Positions 43,128-53,258 of a stretch of DNA of 64,000 nucleotides are shown here, in pieces. Source of the DNA: Pacificoceanicola onchidii (lineage in GTDB: Bacteria > Pseudomonadota > Alphaproteobacteria > Rhodobacterales > Rhodobacteraceae). The DNA is taken from NCBI RefSeq assembly GCF_004804335.1, contig NZ_SRXY01000005.1, positions 248,001-312,000 of the forward strand, in the 5' to 3' direction. A program made the translations under genes and the position numbers. The notes beneath the pieces were generated by a model. That model made no database searches, had not been told where the DNA came from, and was given only the letters and a program-made list of their open reading frames with translations. Position 1 is the first letter of the stretch. Every line of letters starts with the position of its first letter.

Positions 43128-44504
43128 ATGAAGGTCATCATTTGTGGCGCAGGGCAGGTTGGCTGGCAGATCGCGCGCCATTTGTCCGGGGAACGCAACG
43201 ACGTGACAGTCGTGGACAGCAACCCCGATCTGGTGCGCCGGGCCACCGATACGCTTGACGTGCAGGGCATCGCCGGCTTCGCGAGCTATCCCGATGTGCT
43301 CGACAAGGCCGGGGCGCGTGATGCGGACATGATCATCGCGGCGACCTATTCGGACGAGGTGAACATGGTCACCTGCCAGGTCGCGCATTCGGTTTATTCG
43401 GTGCCGCGCAAGATCGCGCGTCTGCGCTCGCAAAGCTATCTCAACGCGATCTACTCTGACCTTTACCGGCGCGAACACCTGCCCATTGACGTGGTGATCA
43501 GCCCCGAACGCGAAGTCGCCGAAGCGGCGCTGCAACGGCTCAGCGCGCCTGCCGCCTTCGATACGGAAACTTTCCTTGATGGGAAGGCGCACCTTCTGGG
43601 CCTGTCCATCGACGAAGAGTGCCCCATCATTAACACGCCGCTTCGCCAGCTCACGGACCTGTTCAGCACGCTGCGCTCTGTCGTGGTGGGTGTGCGGCGG
43701 GACGGGACGCTCTTTGCGCCGGAAGCGCGCGACCAGCTGTTTGTGGGCGACAACTGTTATGTCATGGTGCACGAGGAAGACATCCGGCGGGCGCTGGAAA
43801 TCTTTGGCAAATCGCAGCGCAAACAGGAGCGCGTGGTGATCCTCGGCGGCGGTAATGTCGGCCTTGCGGTGGCGCACAGGCTGGAAGCGGCGCGCGAACG
43901 CATCCGTGCCAAGGTCATCGAGCGCGACCGCAAATCCGCAGAACGCGCCGCTGAAGCGCTGGAGCGGACCATTGTTCTGCATGGCGACGGGCTCGACATG
44001 GGGCTGCTCAGCGAAGCAGGCGTCGAGCGCGCCGACGCGGTGCTCTGCGTCACGGATGACGACAAGACCAACATGCTGGCCGCCGTGCGCGCCAAGGCCG
44101 CAGGATGCCCGATGGCCATCGCGCTGGTCAACGATCCGACGCTGGTCGAGCTGATGGATCCGCTTGGCATTGATGCCTACATCAACCCGCGCGCCACCAC
44201 CGTGAGCTCGATCCTGCGTCACATCCGCCATGGCCGGGTGAGCCGGGTCTATTCCATTGGGGATGCTGAGGCCGAGGTGATCGAAGCCGAGGTTCTCTCG
44301 ACTTCCTCGATGGCCGGGGCCAAGCTGCGCGACATCGACTTCCCGGAAGGCGTGCTTGTCGGCGCGATCCGCAAAGGGGACAAGGTGGTAAAACCCACCG
44401 GGGGTCTGGAAATCGAAGCCGGGGATCAGATCGTGATCTTTGCCCTGGCGGGCGACGTGCCGGAGGTTGAGCGCCTCTTGCAGGTCTCCATCGACTTCTT
44501 CTGA
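43128..44504 (+). CDS. trkA: Trk potassium uptake regulator TrkA
   Basis: The cytoplasmic NAD-binding gating subunit of the Trk potassium system, 458 residues. It has two repeated RCK (TrkA-N plus TrkA-C) units: the first opens with MKVIICGAGQVGWQIARHL and the second with RVVILGGGNVGLAVAHRLE near residue 235. Each carries the Rossmann GxGxxG and a downstream acidic residue (VVDSNP, VIERD). INPRATTVSSILRHIRHGRV and the TrkA-C end match the family. The ATG at 43128 is preceded by AGGATGAGG. It is four bases from trkH. Confidence 0.95.
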   Translation: MKVIICGAGQVGWQIARHLSGERNDVTVVDSNPDLVRRATDTLDVQGIAGFASYPDVLDKAGARDADMIIAATYSDEVNMVTCQVAHSVYSVPRKIARLRSQSYLNAIYSDLYRREHLPIDVVISPEREVAEAALQRLSAPAAFDTETFLDGKAHLLGLSIDEECPIINTPLRQLTDLFSTLRSVVVGVRRDGTLFAPEARDQLFVGDNCYVMVHEEDIRRALEIFGKSQRKQERVVILGGGNVGLAVAHRLEAARERIRAKVIERDRKSAERAAEALERTIVLHGDGLDMGLLSEAGVERADAVLCVTDDDKTNMLAAVRAKAAGCPMAIALVNDPTLVELMDPLGIDAYINPRATTVSSILRHIRHGRVSRVYSIGDAEAEVIEAEVLSTSSMAGAKLRDIDFPEGVLVGAIRKGDKVVKPTGGLEIEAGDQIVIFALAGDVPEVERLLQVSIDFF

Positions 44505-44507
44505 ACC

Positions 44508-46025
44508 ATGGCCCTGCTGCTGCGACTGCCGCTCTTTCTGATGCTCATGGCCGTGATGTCGCTGTCCATGCTGGTGCCCTGGGGCTACGCGCTGGTCATC
44601 GAAGAGTTCCATGACGCGCGGGCTTTTCTCTATAGCGCGCTGGTCGGCCTGATCCTGACCACGCTGGTCGGTGTGGCGCTCTCCAACAGGCACCACAACA
44701 CCAGCGGGCTGCGCCAGCTTCTGGCGCTTCTGGCGGCTTTCATCTTTCTGCCGCTGTTTCTGGCTGTGCCGTTTTTCGAAGCGGTGCGTACCACGACGTT
44801 CCTGTCCGCCTATGTCGAAATGGTCTCTTCGCTGACCACCACCGGGGCCACGATGTTTGACCCTGCGCGGCTGTCGGGGCCAGAGCACCTCTGGCGGGGG
44901 CAGGTGGGTTGGATCGGCGGGTTGATGATCTGGGTTGCGGCCTCGGCCATTCTGGCCCCGATGACCCTGGGCGGCTTTGAAATCACCGCCAGCGGCGAGC
45001 CGGGGCAGAGCGTGGCGCAGGGCTCGGCACGCGGGGCCGAAGGGGATCCGGTGCGCCGGCTTGAACGCAGCTTGCGGGCGCTGGTGCCACTTTATGCAGG
45101 ATTAACGCTGGCGCTGTGCCTGATGCTGCTGGTCGCGGGCGAGCGCCCTCTGGTTGCCCTGATGCACGCCATGGCCGTGATGGCCACCTCCGGAATTTCA
45201 CCCGTGGGCGGCGCGGACGGCATGGCCAGCGGTCTTGCCGGTGAGATGCTGCTGTTCTGCTTCATGTTCTTTGCTTTATCCCGGTTAACCTTTTCGACCG
45301 ACACGACCAGCCAGGCCAGCCGGCAAGGGTTGACCTATGATCCCGAATTCCGGCTTGCCCTAGTGATTATCACGCTGGTGCCGATGCTGTTTGTCCTGCG
45401 GCACTGGTGGGCGGCCTTCGACGTCGGCGAAGAACAGGACCTGATCGCCGGACTGCGCTCGCTCTGGGGCGGTCTGTTCACGGCGCTTTCCTTTCTGAGC
45501 ACCACCGGGTTTCTCTCCGCAGATTGGGCCACCGCGCAGGACTGGTCCGGTCTGTCGACACCGGGGACAATCCTGATGGGGCTTGCCATCATCGGCGGCG
45601 GCGTGGCGACCACGGCGGGTGGGGTCAAGCTGATGCGGGTCTATGCGCTCTACATCAACGGCACGCGCGAGGTGGAGCGCCTTATTCATCCAAGTTCGGT
45701 CGGGCGCACCGGCCTTGTCAGCCGCCGCATCCGCCGCGAAGGCGCTTTTATTGCCTGGGTGTTCTTCATGATGTTCGCAGTCACTCTGGCGGCGTTCAAT
45801 CTCGGGTTTGGTTTGGCGGGTGTGGACTTTGAACAGGGCATGATCCTGACGGTTGCGGCCCTCTCCAACACCGGGCCGCTGATCCTGCATGCGGGCCAGG
45901 AGGCCATCGCGGTTCAGAGCCTGGGCGATCCGGTTCTGGGCTTGATGGCGGGCGGTATGATCCTCGGGCGGCTGGAGCTTCTGGCCATCGTCGTGATGCT
46001 CTCTCCGGACCTCTGGCGCAGCTGA
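44508..46025 (+). CDS. trkH: Trk potassium uptake membrane subunit TrkH
   Basis: A polytopic inner-membrane protein of 505 residues that forms the potassium channel gated by TrkA. About ten hydrophobic helices are visible. Selectivity-filter-like loops include [38 protein letters not shown] and LSNTGPLIL, the four P-loop Gly positions of this family. [16 protein letters not shown] and [12 protein letters not shown] are conserved linkers. The loop after GGFEITASG is unusually rich in Gly and acidic residues. It begins three bases after trkA. Confidence 0.94.
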   Translation: MALLLRLPLFLMLMAVMSLSMLVPWGYALVIEEFHDARAFLYSALVGLILTTLVGVALSNRHHNTSGLRQLLALLAAFIFLPLFLAVPFFEAVRTTTFLSAYVEMVSSLTTTGATMFDPARLSGPEHLWRGQVGWIGGLMIWVAASAILAPMTLGGFEITASGEPGQSVAQGSARGAEGDPVRRLERSLRALVPLYAGLTLALCLMLLVAGERPLVALMHAMAVMATSGISPVGGADGMASGLAGEMLLFCFMFFALSRLTFSTDTTSQASRQGLTYDPEFRLALVIITLVPMLFVLRHWWAAFDVGEEQDLIAGLRSLWGGLFTALSFLSTTGFLSADWATAQDWSGLSTPGTILMGLAIIGGGVATTAGGVKLMRVYALYINGTREVERLIHPSSVGRTGLVSRRIRREGAFIAWVFFMMFAVTLAAFNLGFGLAGVDFEQGMILTVAALSNTGPLILHAGQEAIAVQSLGDPVLGLMAGGMILGRLELLAIVVMLSPDLWRS

Positions 46026-46180
46026 GAGGCCTGTCCGGGTGCGCCTTTTGGGTCAGCCCTTCGAACCCAATCGAAAAAAGTCCAACATTTACGCTGGAAA
46101 CTCCGGCCTGTCCGCTACATACTCCATCGAATGTAGGGGGGCGCCTCTCTTGGCGCGGCACAAGAACAAAGGCAATTTCA

Positions 46181-46420
46181 ATGGCTTCGGACAGACAGAA
46201 CCTCCAGGACGCATTCCTTAACCATGTGCGTAAAACGAAGGTTCCGGTAACGGTGTTCCTGATCAATGGTGTGAAACTGCAGGGTGTGATCACTTGGTTT
46301 GACAATTTTTGCGTGCTTCTTCGCCGCGATGGTCAAAGCCAGCTTGTCTACAAGCACGCGATCAGCACGATCATGCCGTCCCAGCCGATCAACCTCTACG
46401 ATGGTGAAGACGCTTCTTGA
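46181..46420 (+). CDS. hfq: RNA chaperone Hfq
   Basis: A 79-residue Sm-like protein that forms a ring and pairs small RNAs with mRNAs. Sm1 is [20 protein letters not shown], and Sm2 is [19 protein letters not shown], which contains the canonical YKHAIS stretch. The tail is short (DGEDAS), as in alphaproteobacteria. AAAGG lies before the ATG, after a 155-base gap from trkH. Its stop overlaps the TTG start of hflX by three bases, the usual hfq-hflX coupling. Confidence 0.97.
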   Translation: MASDRQNLQDAFLNHVRKTKVPVTVFLINGVKLQGVITWFDNFCVLLRRDGQSQLVYKHAISTIMPSQPINLYDGEDAS

Positions 46421-47697
46421 GCGGATACGATCATGCACCGCCCGTAACCCGGGCTTGGGTGCTTCATCCTGATATCAAATCCGATCGCGACCGGCGCGAC
46501 GCCGAGATGGCTTTGGAGGAGGCCGTCTCGCTGGCGCATGCTTTGCCCGATCTTGATGTGGTCGGCTCTGATGTGGTGCCGCTGCAGCGCCCGCAGCCGG
46601 GCATGTTGTTTGGCTCCGGCAAGATCGACGAGCTGAAAGGGCGGCTGAAGGCCGAAGAGATTGACCTCGTTCTGGTCGATGGCCCGGTGACGCCGGTGCA
46701 GCAGCGCAACCTCGAAAAGGAATGGAAGGTCAAACTGCTCGACCGCACCGGGCTTATTCTGGAAATCTTTTCCGACCGCGCCGCCACCCGCGAAGGCGTT
46801 TTGCAGGTCGAGATGGCGCATCTGTCCTATCAGCGCACGCGTCTTGTCCGCGCCTGGACCCACCTGGAACGCCAGCGGGGCGGGCTTGGCTTTGTAGGCG
46901 GCCCCGGCGAGACCCAGATCGAGGCGGATCGCCGCGCAATTGACGAGCAACTTGTTCGCCTGCGCCGCCAACTCGACAAGGTGGTCAAAACCCGCGAGTT
47001 GCACCGCAAGGCCCGCGCCAAGGTGCCGTTCCCGATTGTAGCTTTGGTCGGCTACACCAACGCCGGGAAATCCACGCTGTTCAACCGTTTGACCGGGGCC
47101 GAGGTCATGGCTAAGGACATGCTCTTTGCCACGCTCGACCCAACCATGCGGCAGGTCGAATTGCCTACGGGGGCGACGGTGATCCTGTCGGATACGGTGG
47201 GTTTCATCTCTGATCTGCCCACCGAACTGGTTGCCGCCTTCCGCGCCACGCTCGAAGAGGTTCTGGCCGCGGATGTGATTGTACACGTACGCGATATCTC
47301 GCACCCCGAAAGCGAGGCGCAGGCCCGCGATGTGCGCAGCATTCTCGAATCCTTGGGCGTGCGCGAAGAGGTCACGCAGATCGAGCTTTGGAACAAACTC
47401 GACCGGCTCGATCCGGAAGAGGCTGAGGCCACCCGCACCCGCGCCGCCCGCGAGGAGGGCATCTTTGGCACCTCGGCCATGACTGGCGAAGGGCTGGAGC
47501 CCTTCCTCGAAGCGGTCACCGCTGCCTTGGGCGAAGAAAAACACTTCGAAGAGCTTCTGCTTCCCTACGCCGATGGACGCAAACGCGCCTGGCTTTTTGA
47601 AAAGGGCCTTGTTGAGACCGAGGATCAAACCGAGGACGGTTACGCCCTGACCGTCAACTGGTCCGCCACCGACAAAGCCCGCTTCGACGCGCTCTGA
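46417..47697 (+). CDS. hflX: Ribosome-associated GTPase HflX
   Basis: A 426-residue GTPase that splits or rescues stalled ribosomes. The N-terminal domain has [16 protein letters not shown] and the [12 protein letters not shown]-like stretch [16 protein letters not shown], then [15 protein letters not shown] and [19 protein letters not shown], the HflX signature. G1 is [12 protein letters not shown]3 DTVGFI, G4 WNKLD. The start is TTG at 46417, overlapping the hfq stop. The C-terminal domain [16 protein letters not shown] is intact. Transcription ends near an interspersed repeat. Confidence 0.95.
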   Translation: MSGYDHAPPVTRAWVLHPDIKSDRDRRDAEMALEEAVSLAHALPDLDVVGSDVVPLQRPQPGMLFGSGKIDELKGRLKAEEIDLVLVDGPVTPVQQRNLEKEWKVKLLDRTGLILEIFSDRAATREGVLQVEMAHLSYQRTRLVRAWTHLERQRGGLGFVGGPGETQIEADRRAIDEQLVRLRRQLDKVVKTRELHRKARAKVPFPIVALVGYTNAGKSTLFNRLTGAEVMAKDMLFATLDPTMRQVELPTGATVILSDTVGFISDLPTELVAAFRATLEEVLAADVIVHVRDISHPESEAQARDVRSILESLGVREEVTQIELWNKLDRLDPEEAEATRTRAAREEGIFGTSAMTGEGLEPFLEAVTAALGEEKHFEELLLPYADGRKRAWLFEKGLVETEDQTEDGYALTVNWSATDKARFDAL

Positions 47698-47716
47698 CAA
47701 ACGCGGTGCCCCGGTC

Positions 47717-47776
47717 TTCTTTGGGCCCAAAATACCTCGGGGAGTCGCAGCTTTGCTGCGGCGGGGCAGCGCCCCA
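47717..47776. repeat. Interspersed intergenic repeat, copy 2
   Basis: The second copy of the element at 8272-8332, with the same core CCTCGGGGAGTCGCAGCT and GCTGCGGCGGGGCAGCGCCC. The hairpin GCAGCTTTGCTGC carries a single base change relative to copy 1. It also lies between convergent 3' ends, here of hflX and the kinase-like gene. Confidence 0.75.
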
Positions 47777-47785
47777 AAACCTCGC

Positions 47786-48688
47786 TCAAAACACGGTGCT
47801 GTCCTGCGCCAGCACCCACAATGCCCCGGCCATCCGCGCTGTTTGACGCCGCGAATGGGGCAGGGGCGTGCGCGCCCAATACCCCAGTGCAAACGCCCGC
47901 TGCAAAAACAATCGCACGAGAGGATCGCCGGGCGATGCGCCATAGCCGCGGCCGAGCGCAGCGAGGGTGCGGCTATGGTCGTCCCCGAAGGGGGCGAAAC
48001 CCATCACATCGAGGCTCAGTGTGAACAGATCGCGCAGCGCTTCGTCCTCTTCCGCGTTTTCGAAATCAATCCCGTAGATCGCATCCCCCTGCACAAGCAG
48101 GTTGCCCGCGTTCAGATCTTTATGGGTCACGGCCCGCACGGACGGGCGGCGGCGGACGGTTTCGAACATCCCATGCAACTGCGCCACCTGGCTTTTGAAC
48201 CGCTCCAGATCATCTATCCGCCGCGCACCCGCCTCTCCTTGCGCCACCAGTTTGTCCAGCCACTTCAAATGCCCAACGGGCCGAAACGGTGCCTCGCGGC
48301 GGCTTGTCCCGTGCAGCGCTGCGATCCAACCTCCGGCAAGTTTTAGCAATCGCTCAGCGCCCTGCGCATCGGCCTCTCGCAACGCAACGCCAAGATCACG
48401 CTTGCCTGCGTCCTCCATGACCAGACCGCGCCGGAACGGATCCCAATGCAGAACCTTTGGCACACGAAACGCAGCACCGTTCAGAGACTTCGAAAGGGCC
48501 TGCTGCCGCGCCACCTGCGCGGCGGCCTTGTCCCTCTGATCCTCGGGCCAGAGTTTCAGGACAACCGGGCAGGGCGTGCCTGTGGGGCGGCAAAGAAGAC
48601 GCCCATCGTTCTGAGAGAGAAGCGCAATCTCGCCTGACCACTCCGGCCAGATGCCTCTGAGAACCGCATGAGCCGCGTCCGAACTCAA
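47786..48688 (-). CDS. Aminoglycoside/choline-kinase-like phosphotransferase
   Basis: A 300-residue APH-fold kinase. The Brenner-type catalytic loop THKDLNAGNLLVQ lies near residue 190 with the catalytic Asp and Asn, and the metal Asp is in YGIDFENAEED. An ATP-site lysine is plausible in VVLKLWPED. Family members phosphorylate sugars, choline, homoserine or drugs, and nothing here points to a drug. The start is TTG, overlapping the stop of the acylase gene by four bases (TTGA), so the two are co-translated. It converges on hflX. Confidence 0.78.
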   Translation of the reverse strand: MSSDAAHAVLRGIWPEWSGEIALLSQNDGRLLCRPTGTPCPVVLKLWPEDQRDKAAAQVARQQALSKSLNGAAFRVPKVLHWDPFRRGLVMEDAGKRDLGVALREADAQGAERLLKLAGGWIAALHGTSRREAPFRPVGHLKWLDKLVAQGEAGARRIDDLERFKSQVAQLHGMFETVRRRPSVRAVTHKDLNAGNLLVQGDAIYGIDFENAEEDEALRDLFTLSLDVMGFAPFGDDHSRTLAALGRGYGASPGDPLVRLFLQRAFALGYWARTPLPHSRRQTARMAGALWVLAQDSTVF

Positions 48689-51144
48689 GGTTTGGTCAGC
48701 CGGGTGATCCCGACAGACGCCGCGCGGGCGAGCCCGACGTCCAGCGACATGGGAATATATTCACCACGCCGCCAGAGCTGGCCCAGATCGTCGTAGTGCC
48801 GCGACAGGAAATGTCCCGATTGCCCGGTGGCCGAGATGAAGACAGAGCTGTCCGGATCGGCAAAGTCATAGACCCCGCGATAGCTCGCCGCGTGCACGTT
48901 CTGGAACGGCGCGTCCGGCTTGCCGGAGGTGCGGCCGCGCATCAGGGTGTGATCGCCGCCAGAGGTGCTTTGCCGGATGTTCACGAAATAGCGCAGCAGC
49001 GGCACTTTCCCCAGAACCGGGTGATCATGCACCGCCTGATGCGCATCGCCCCAGCGCAGGCTTTCGAGCTGGTCGCCGTATTGTTCGTTGATCCAGAGGA
49101 TCGCATCATCCAGCGCCATGCGGGAAATGTCGGAGCAGGTCTCGACCCGGGCAGAGCGGATCACATCGCACCAGGCCGAGGCGCCGTTCACATTGCGGAA
49201 CACGCGCTCGATGAACAGCGGCTCCACGCGGGGATAGGCTTCTGCCAGCTTGCCCAGATCGTCGCGGATCAGCCGTTCCTGAAGCGCGCGCAACCAGGCT
49301 GAATAGAGCAGCGGTTCGGGGAGATGTTCATTCATCTCGCCGTTCCAGTCCGCCAGAAGATCCAGCGCACGCTGGCGCTGGCGTTCCGGCGTGCCTTCGG
49401 GCGCGGCTTCGCCGGTGTACCACAAATCGCGGCCGATCAGCGGGAGCAGGGTGCGGGCAGTCACGGAAACCGTATCAAGCTGTGCTTCGATGAAGCTGTC
49501 GCGGGTGTGCACCTGTCGCCCTTGCATGAGGTTCTGCCAGCGCTGCACCCGCTGGCTGTCCCCCCAGTCAAAGCTGACGTGGCGCGGGAAAGGCGCGTCG
49601 ATCAGCTTGTTGTTGGTGTTGCCGACGATGCCGCCCTCAGGCGCGAGGAAACCGGGATTGGCGGAATAGGGCAGGCGGCCTTGCCAGCGGTTCTCGGCCA
49701 CGTAGCCATAGCTGGGCATGCGGCCCTGGCTCTGGTGACCGGGATCGCGCGCGGGCATCTGGCCGATTAGCTTGAGCGCCACGGTGTCTGCGTCGATCAG
49801 CGTTAGGTTCTGCGCCGGGGCCACATAGGCGCGGCTGGCTTCGATCGCCTCTTCGACCGAGCCGGACATCATCAGGTTGATGCCGCCCGTCAGGGAGGTG
49901 TCCTCGGCCGAAAGCGCGGTTGAGGCCAGCGCGGCCACATGCCCCGGAGGCGTGATGTCTTCGAGGTTGAAGCTCGCGCGCGGCAGCACCGGGCCATTGT
50001 CGGTCCAGCGCAGGGTGACGGTGGCGGGCGCGTGGTCCTTGATCGTGATGATGCTCTTGCGGGTCACGAAGCGTTTGAAGCCGTCCGGCGTGCGGTATTC
50101 CTCCGGGTTCTCCGGGTTCAACTCTTCGATGTAGAGATCCTGATCGTCGAGATAGGCGCTGGTCAGCCCCCAACCCAGCCGCTCGGACCGGCCCACCATG
50201 ACCAAAGGCATGCCGGGAATTGTCCCGCCGATCACCCCGCCGGTGCTCAGCTCAAGCCGCGCCAGATACCAGATTGTCGGAGCGGTCAGCCCGAGGTGCG
50301 GATCATTGGCCAGCAGCGTGCCGCCCCCGGCGGAGCGCGAGGCATCCGCCGCCCAGGCGTTGGACGCGCCGGACAGGCCGCGTTCTGGCAGGGCAGGCAG
50401 AAAGCTCTGCTCCGGCAGGTACGCAAAGCGCGGCTGCGCGCCGGGGATCAGGCTGGCATAGCTGGGCAGCGCCGCGACACCTGTGCCGGGCAGGTCAGGC
50501 AGAATATCCGACAGGCGCGCCTCATCGGGAATGAGCAGGGAGGTGCGGGCGCGCAGCACCTCTTCGCGCAGATGCCCGGAAAGCTGGACCGCCAGAAGCT
50601 TGGCCAGCGCAATGCTGTCCGCAGGTTGCCACGGGGCGAGGGGCGCTCCAAAGACGAAGAACTCCGGCGCGCCGCGCCCCTTGCTGCCCCGATTGATTTC
50701 TTCGAGGCGGGCGTTGACCCCGGCGGAGTAGGCTTCCAGCGCGTCCAGCGTGGCGGCATCCTGATGCGGAACCGATTGTACCGCCAAAGGATAAAGATCG
50801 AGCCGCCGCATCAGCGTGTCTGTTTCGACCGTGCGGGTGCCAAAGATCTCGGACAGCCGCCCCTGCACGGTGCGGCGCAGCAAGGTCATCTGCCACAGCC
50901 GGTCCTGAGCATGGGCATAGCCCAACCCAAAGAAGGCATCGCGGTCCGACAGCGCCATGATGTGTGGCACGCCGGCGTTGTCGCGAATGATCTCGATATC
51001 CGCTGTAATGCCCGCCACGGGCATGGATTTGTCGTAGTCGGGCAGGGAACGCGAGGCGAGGTAATAGACCATCACCACCCCAAGCACCGCCAAAACGATA
51101 CCGAGGGTCACCAGCCGCAAGAGCCACCGGAACACAAGCGCCAT
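48685..51144 (-). CDS. Penicillin/AHL acylase-family N-terminal nucleophile hydrolase
   Basis: An 819-residue precursor of the penicillin amidase family. An N-terminal membrane or signal segment (LLRLVTLGIVLAVLGVVMVYYLA) precedes the small subunit with DNAGVPHIMALSDRDAFFGLGYAHAQDRLWQM. The autocleavage site is LSGASNAWAADAS near residue 260; the Ser after GA would become the N-terminal nucleophile of the large subunit. LLANDPHLGLTAP and GWGLTSAYLDDQDLY follow. Substrates in this family include penicillins and acyl-homoserine lactones, so quorum quenching is possible but not shown. It is the first gene of a two-gene unit with the kinase-like protein. Confidence 0.9.
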   Translation of the reverse strand: MALVFRWLLRLVTLGIVLAVLGVVMVYYLASRSLPDYDKSMPVAGITADIEIIRDNAGVPHIMALSDRDAFFGLGYAHAQDRLWQMTLLRRTVQGRLSEIFGTRTVETDTLMRRLDLYPLAVQSVPHQDAATLDALEAYSAGVNARLEEINRGSKGRGAPEFFVFGAPLAPWQPADSIALAKLLAVQLSGHLREEVLRARTSLLIPDEARLSDILPDLPGTGVAALPSYASLIPGAQPRFAYLPEQSFLPALPERGLSGASNAWAADASRSAGGGTLLANDPHLGLTAPTIWYLARLELSTGGVIGGTIPGMPLVMVGRSERLGWGLTSAYLDDQDLYIEELNPENPEEYRTPDGFKRFVTRKSIITIKDHAPATVTLRWTDNGPVLPRASFNLEDITPPGHVAALASTALSAEDTSLTGGINLMMSGSVEEAIEASRAYVAPAQNLTLIDADTVALKLIGQMPARDPGHQSQGRMPSYGYVAENRWQGRLPYSANPGFLAPEGGIVGNTNNKLIDAPFPRHVSFDWGDSQRVQRWQNLMQGRQVHTRDSFIEAQLDTVSVTARTLLPLIGRDLWYTGEAAPEGTPERQRQRALDLLADWNGEMNEHLPEPLLYSAWLRALQERLIRDDLGKLAEAYPRVEPLFIERVFRNVNGASAWCDVIRSARVETCSDISRMALDDAILWINEQYGDQLESLRWGDAHQAVHDHPVLGKVPLLRYFVNIRQSTSGGDHTLMRGRTSGKPDAPFQNVHAASYRGVYDFADPDSSVFISATGQSGHFLSRHYDDLGQLWRRGEYIPMSLDVGLARAASVGITRLTKP

Positions 51145-51276
51145 TTCCCTTGCCCTTTTCTTCCGCTAACACGAGGGGTGAAAGGGGCTTAGCCTGCTCA
51201 TGGCCGGATGCCAAGGGTTCGGGCGGCCTGACCTAGCGGATCATTGCCGCAAAGACGTGTTCACGGGAGAGAATAA

Positions 51277-52149
51277 ATGGCGAAGGTTGCATTCCTCGGG
51301 CTTGGGGTGATGGGCTATCCGATGGCGGGCTATCTGGCCAAGGCGGGCCACGAGGTGACGGTCTACAACCGCACCGCGGCCAAGGCGGAGGCCTGGGTGG
51401 CCGAATTCGGCGGCTCATTGGGAGCAACCCCGCGCGAGGCGGCGGCGGGGGCGGAGTTTGTCATGTCCTGCGTCGGCAATGACGACGATCTGCGCGGCGT
51501 GTGCCTGGGTGCGGATGGGGCCTTCGCGGAGATGGCGTCCGGTTCCGTCTTTGTCGATCACACAACGGTGTCTGCGGAAGTGACACGCGAGCTGCACGGC
51601 GTGGCTGCGGAAGCCGGGATCGCCTTTGTCGATGCGCCAATCTCCGGCGGTCAGGCGGGGGCCGAAAATGGCGCGCTTGTCGTGATGTGCGGCGGCTCCG
51701 AAGAGGCCTACGCCAAGGCCGAACCGATGATCGACGCCTACGCCAAGCTTTGCAAGCGCCTCGGCGAAAGCGGCGCAGGGCAGCTGTGCAAGATGGTCAA
51801 CCAGATCTGTATCGCCGGGCTGGTGCAGGGCCTCTCGGAAGGGCTGCATTTCGCGGAAAAAGCCGGTTTGGACGGGCGCGCGGTGGTTGACGTGATCGGC
51901 GGCGGCGCGGCGGGATCATGGCAGATGGTAAACCGCTATGAAACCATGCTGGACGATCACTTCGAACATGGCTTTGCCGTGGACTGGATGCGCAAGGACC
52001 TGGGCATTTGCCTGAAAACCGCCAATGAAAACGGCGCGTCCCTTCCGGTGACGGCCCTGGTGGATCAGTTCTACAAGGACGTGCAGAAGATGGGCGGCGG
52101 GCGCTGGGATACGTCGTCGCTGATCAAACGGCTGCGGGCGTTCGACTAA
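51277..52149 (+). CDS. 3-hydroxyisobutyrate dehydrogenase-family oxidoreductase
   Basis: A 290-residue NAD(P)-dependent beta-hydroxyacid dehydrogenase. VAFLGLGVMGYPMAGYLAKAGHEVTVYNRT is the Rossmann motif; the Arg-Thr after Asn hints at NADPH preference. The substrate-binding motif is DAPISGGQAGAENGAL, and the catalytic Lys is in GQLCKMVNQICIAG. The C-terminal helical domain has FAVDWMRKDLGICLKTA. The family includes 3-hydroxyisobutyrate, tartronate semialdehyde and related reductases, which cannot be separated by eye. It is monocistronic or joined to the VOC gene 104 bases on. Confidence 0.9.
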   Translation: MAKVAFLGLGVMGYPMAGYLAKAGHEVTVYNRTAAKAEAWVAEFGGSLGATPREAAAGAEFVMSCVGNDDDLRGVCLGADGAFAEMASGSVFVDHTTVSAEVTRELHGVAAEAGIAFVDAPISGGQAGAENGALVVMCGGSEEAYAKAEPMIDAYAKLCKRLGESGAGQLCKMVNQICIAGLVQGLSEGLHFAEKAGLDGRAVVDVIGGGAAGSWQMVNRYETMLDDHFEHGFAVDWMRKDLGICLKTANENGASLPVTALVDQFYKDVQKMGGGRWDTSSLIKRLRAFD

Positions 52150-52253
52150 ACGCCGTTTCGGCGTGTGTGGTGCGCGCCGGGTTTTGGATATTTGGACAGA
52201 GAAGAAGCAGGGGCGGTTTCGGCGGCTCCTGCCTATGAAGAGTAAGAGAACGT

Positions 52254-52652
52254 ATGACCCAAACCCTCGCCCACGTTGCTCTCGTTGTGCGCGACTACGA
52301 CGAAGCGATTGATTTCTATGTGAATACGCTTGGCTTTGAGTTGGTTGACGATACTTACCAGCCCGAGCAGGACAAGCGTTGGGTGGTGGTTCGCCCGTCA
52401 GGGGGCGGCACGTCGATCTTGCTCGCGCGGGCGTCCAATGAACGGCAGGAGGCCGCCGTTGGCGATCAGGCCGGGGGGCGGGTGTTCCTGTTTTTGCAGA
52501 CCGATGATTTCTGGCGGGACTTCAAGGCCTATCAGGACAAGGGCGTGACTTTTGTCCGCGCGCCGGTGGAGCAGCCTTACGGCACGGTCGCTGTCTTTGA
52601 GGACCTCTATGGTACACGGTGGGATTTGATTGAGTTTCGGAAGACTACTTAG
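52254..52652 (+). CDS. Glyoxalase/VOC-superfamily protein
   Basis: A 132-residue protein starting MTQTLAHVALVVRDYDEAID, followed by FYVNTLGFELVDD, the usual VOC opening. The second module ends VFEDLYGTRWDLIEF, with a metal-ligand Glu at the end. His in AHVALVV and Glu in LIEF are candidate metal ligands. A substrate cannot be named. It is followed 21 bases later by the Imm11-like gene, whose base composition differs, so the two are not necessarily functionally linked. Confidence 0.85.
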   Translation: MTQTLAHVALVVRDYDEAIDFYVNTLGFELVDDTYQPEQDKRWVVVRPSGGGTSILLARASNERQEAAVGDQAGGRVFLFLQTDDFWRDFKAYQDKGVTFVRAPVEQPYGTVAVFEDLYGTRWDLIEFRKTT

Positions 52653-52673
52653 AATGGGTCAGGGAGGAAGCTG

Positions 52674-53258
52674 TTGGCAGATGGATCGCTGGAGGCGCTT
52701 GTCTGGGTTGTGATGAGTACAGACACGGAGGCGTACCCGATGGCTGAGTACGACCATGAACGTGCCACAATGGGCAGTTACCACACGATCACAGGCGAGG
52801 TGTTTCCAAAGGAGGGCGAACCAGTTCTGCGACTCGATTGCGAGCCGGATAGAATTACTGGGCGTACCGTGCTTTCTTGCACGTCTTCTTGCCTGTTGCT
52901 TCGGGGCGCGGCTTTGGAGTTCTTTCAACAAGAGATTGCGGAAGAAGTTTCGATAAAGCCGGTGGGGCTCTTTGCGAATGGTGTCGCTGTCGAGGGTTTT
53001 TGCTTTGTGAAACCCCTGCAGGTCTGGGACTGTCTCGATAGAGGGGCGAGTAAAATTGATTGGATTTGGAAAGGGCGGTATGTCAGCAGGATCCACAGTC
53101 TTGTTCTGACGCCAGACTGCCTGAGCGGGTCAAATTTTGTTCGCGACGAGGCGACAAGTTTGCTGTTGGTTTCCGATCATGTAAAGCAGGCGATGGAACG
53201 GATCGACAAGAACGCCTTTGTGGCGCTTCCTCCGGACAAAGTCGCGTATCCACATTGA
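52674..53258 (+). CDS. Imm11/DUF1629-type putative immunity protein, apparently orphan
   Basis: A 194-residue protein starting at TTG with AGGGAGGAAG ahead. The second half carries VWDCLDRGASKIDWIWKG, SRIHSLVLTPDCLSGSNFVR and LLLVSDHVKQAMERI then FVALP, the pattern of the Imm11 (DUF1629) family: a DCLD motif, an LVL strand, then a VSD/VSE-vk-ale segment. Such proteins are predicted to neutralise secreted polymorphic toxins. No toxin gene is adjacent. Its composition looks lower in GC than its neighbours, suggesting horizontal transfer. Family assignment is from motif memory only, so moderate confidence. It ends 454 bases before rne. Confidence 0.55.
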   Translation: MADGSLEALVWVVMSTDTEAYPMAEYDHERATMGSYHTITGEVFPKEGEPVLRLDCEPDRITGRTVLSCTSSCLLLRGAALEFFQQEIAEEVSIKPVGLFANGVAVEGFCFVKPLQVWDCLDRGASKIDWIWKGRYVSRIHSLVLTPDCLSGSNFVRDEATSLLLVSDHVKQAMERIDKNAFVALPPDKVAYPH

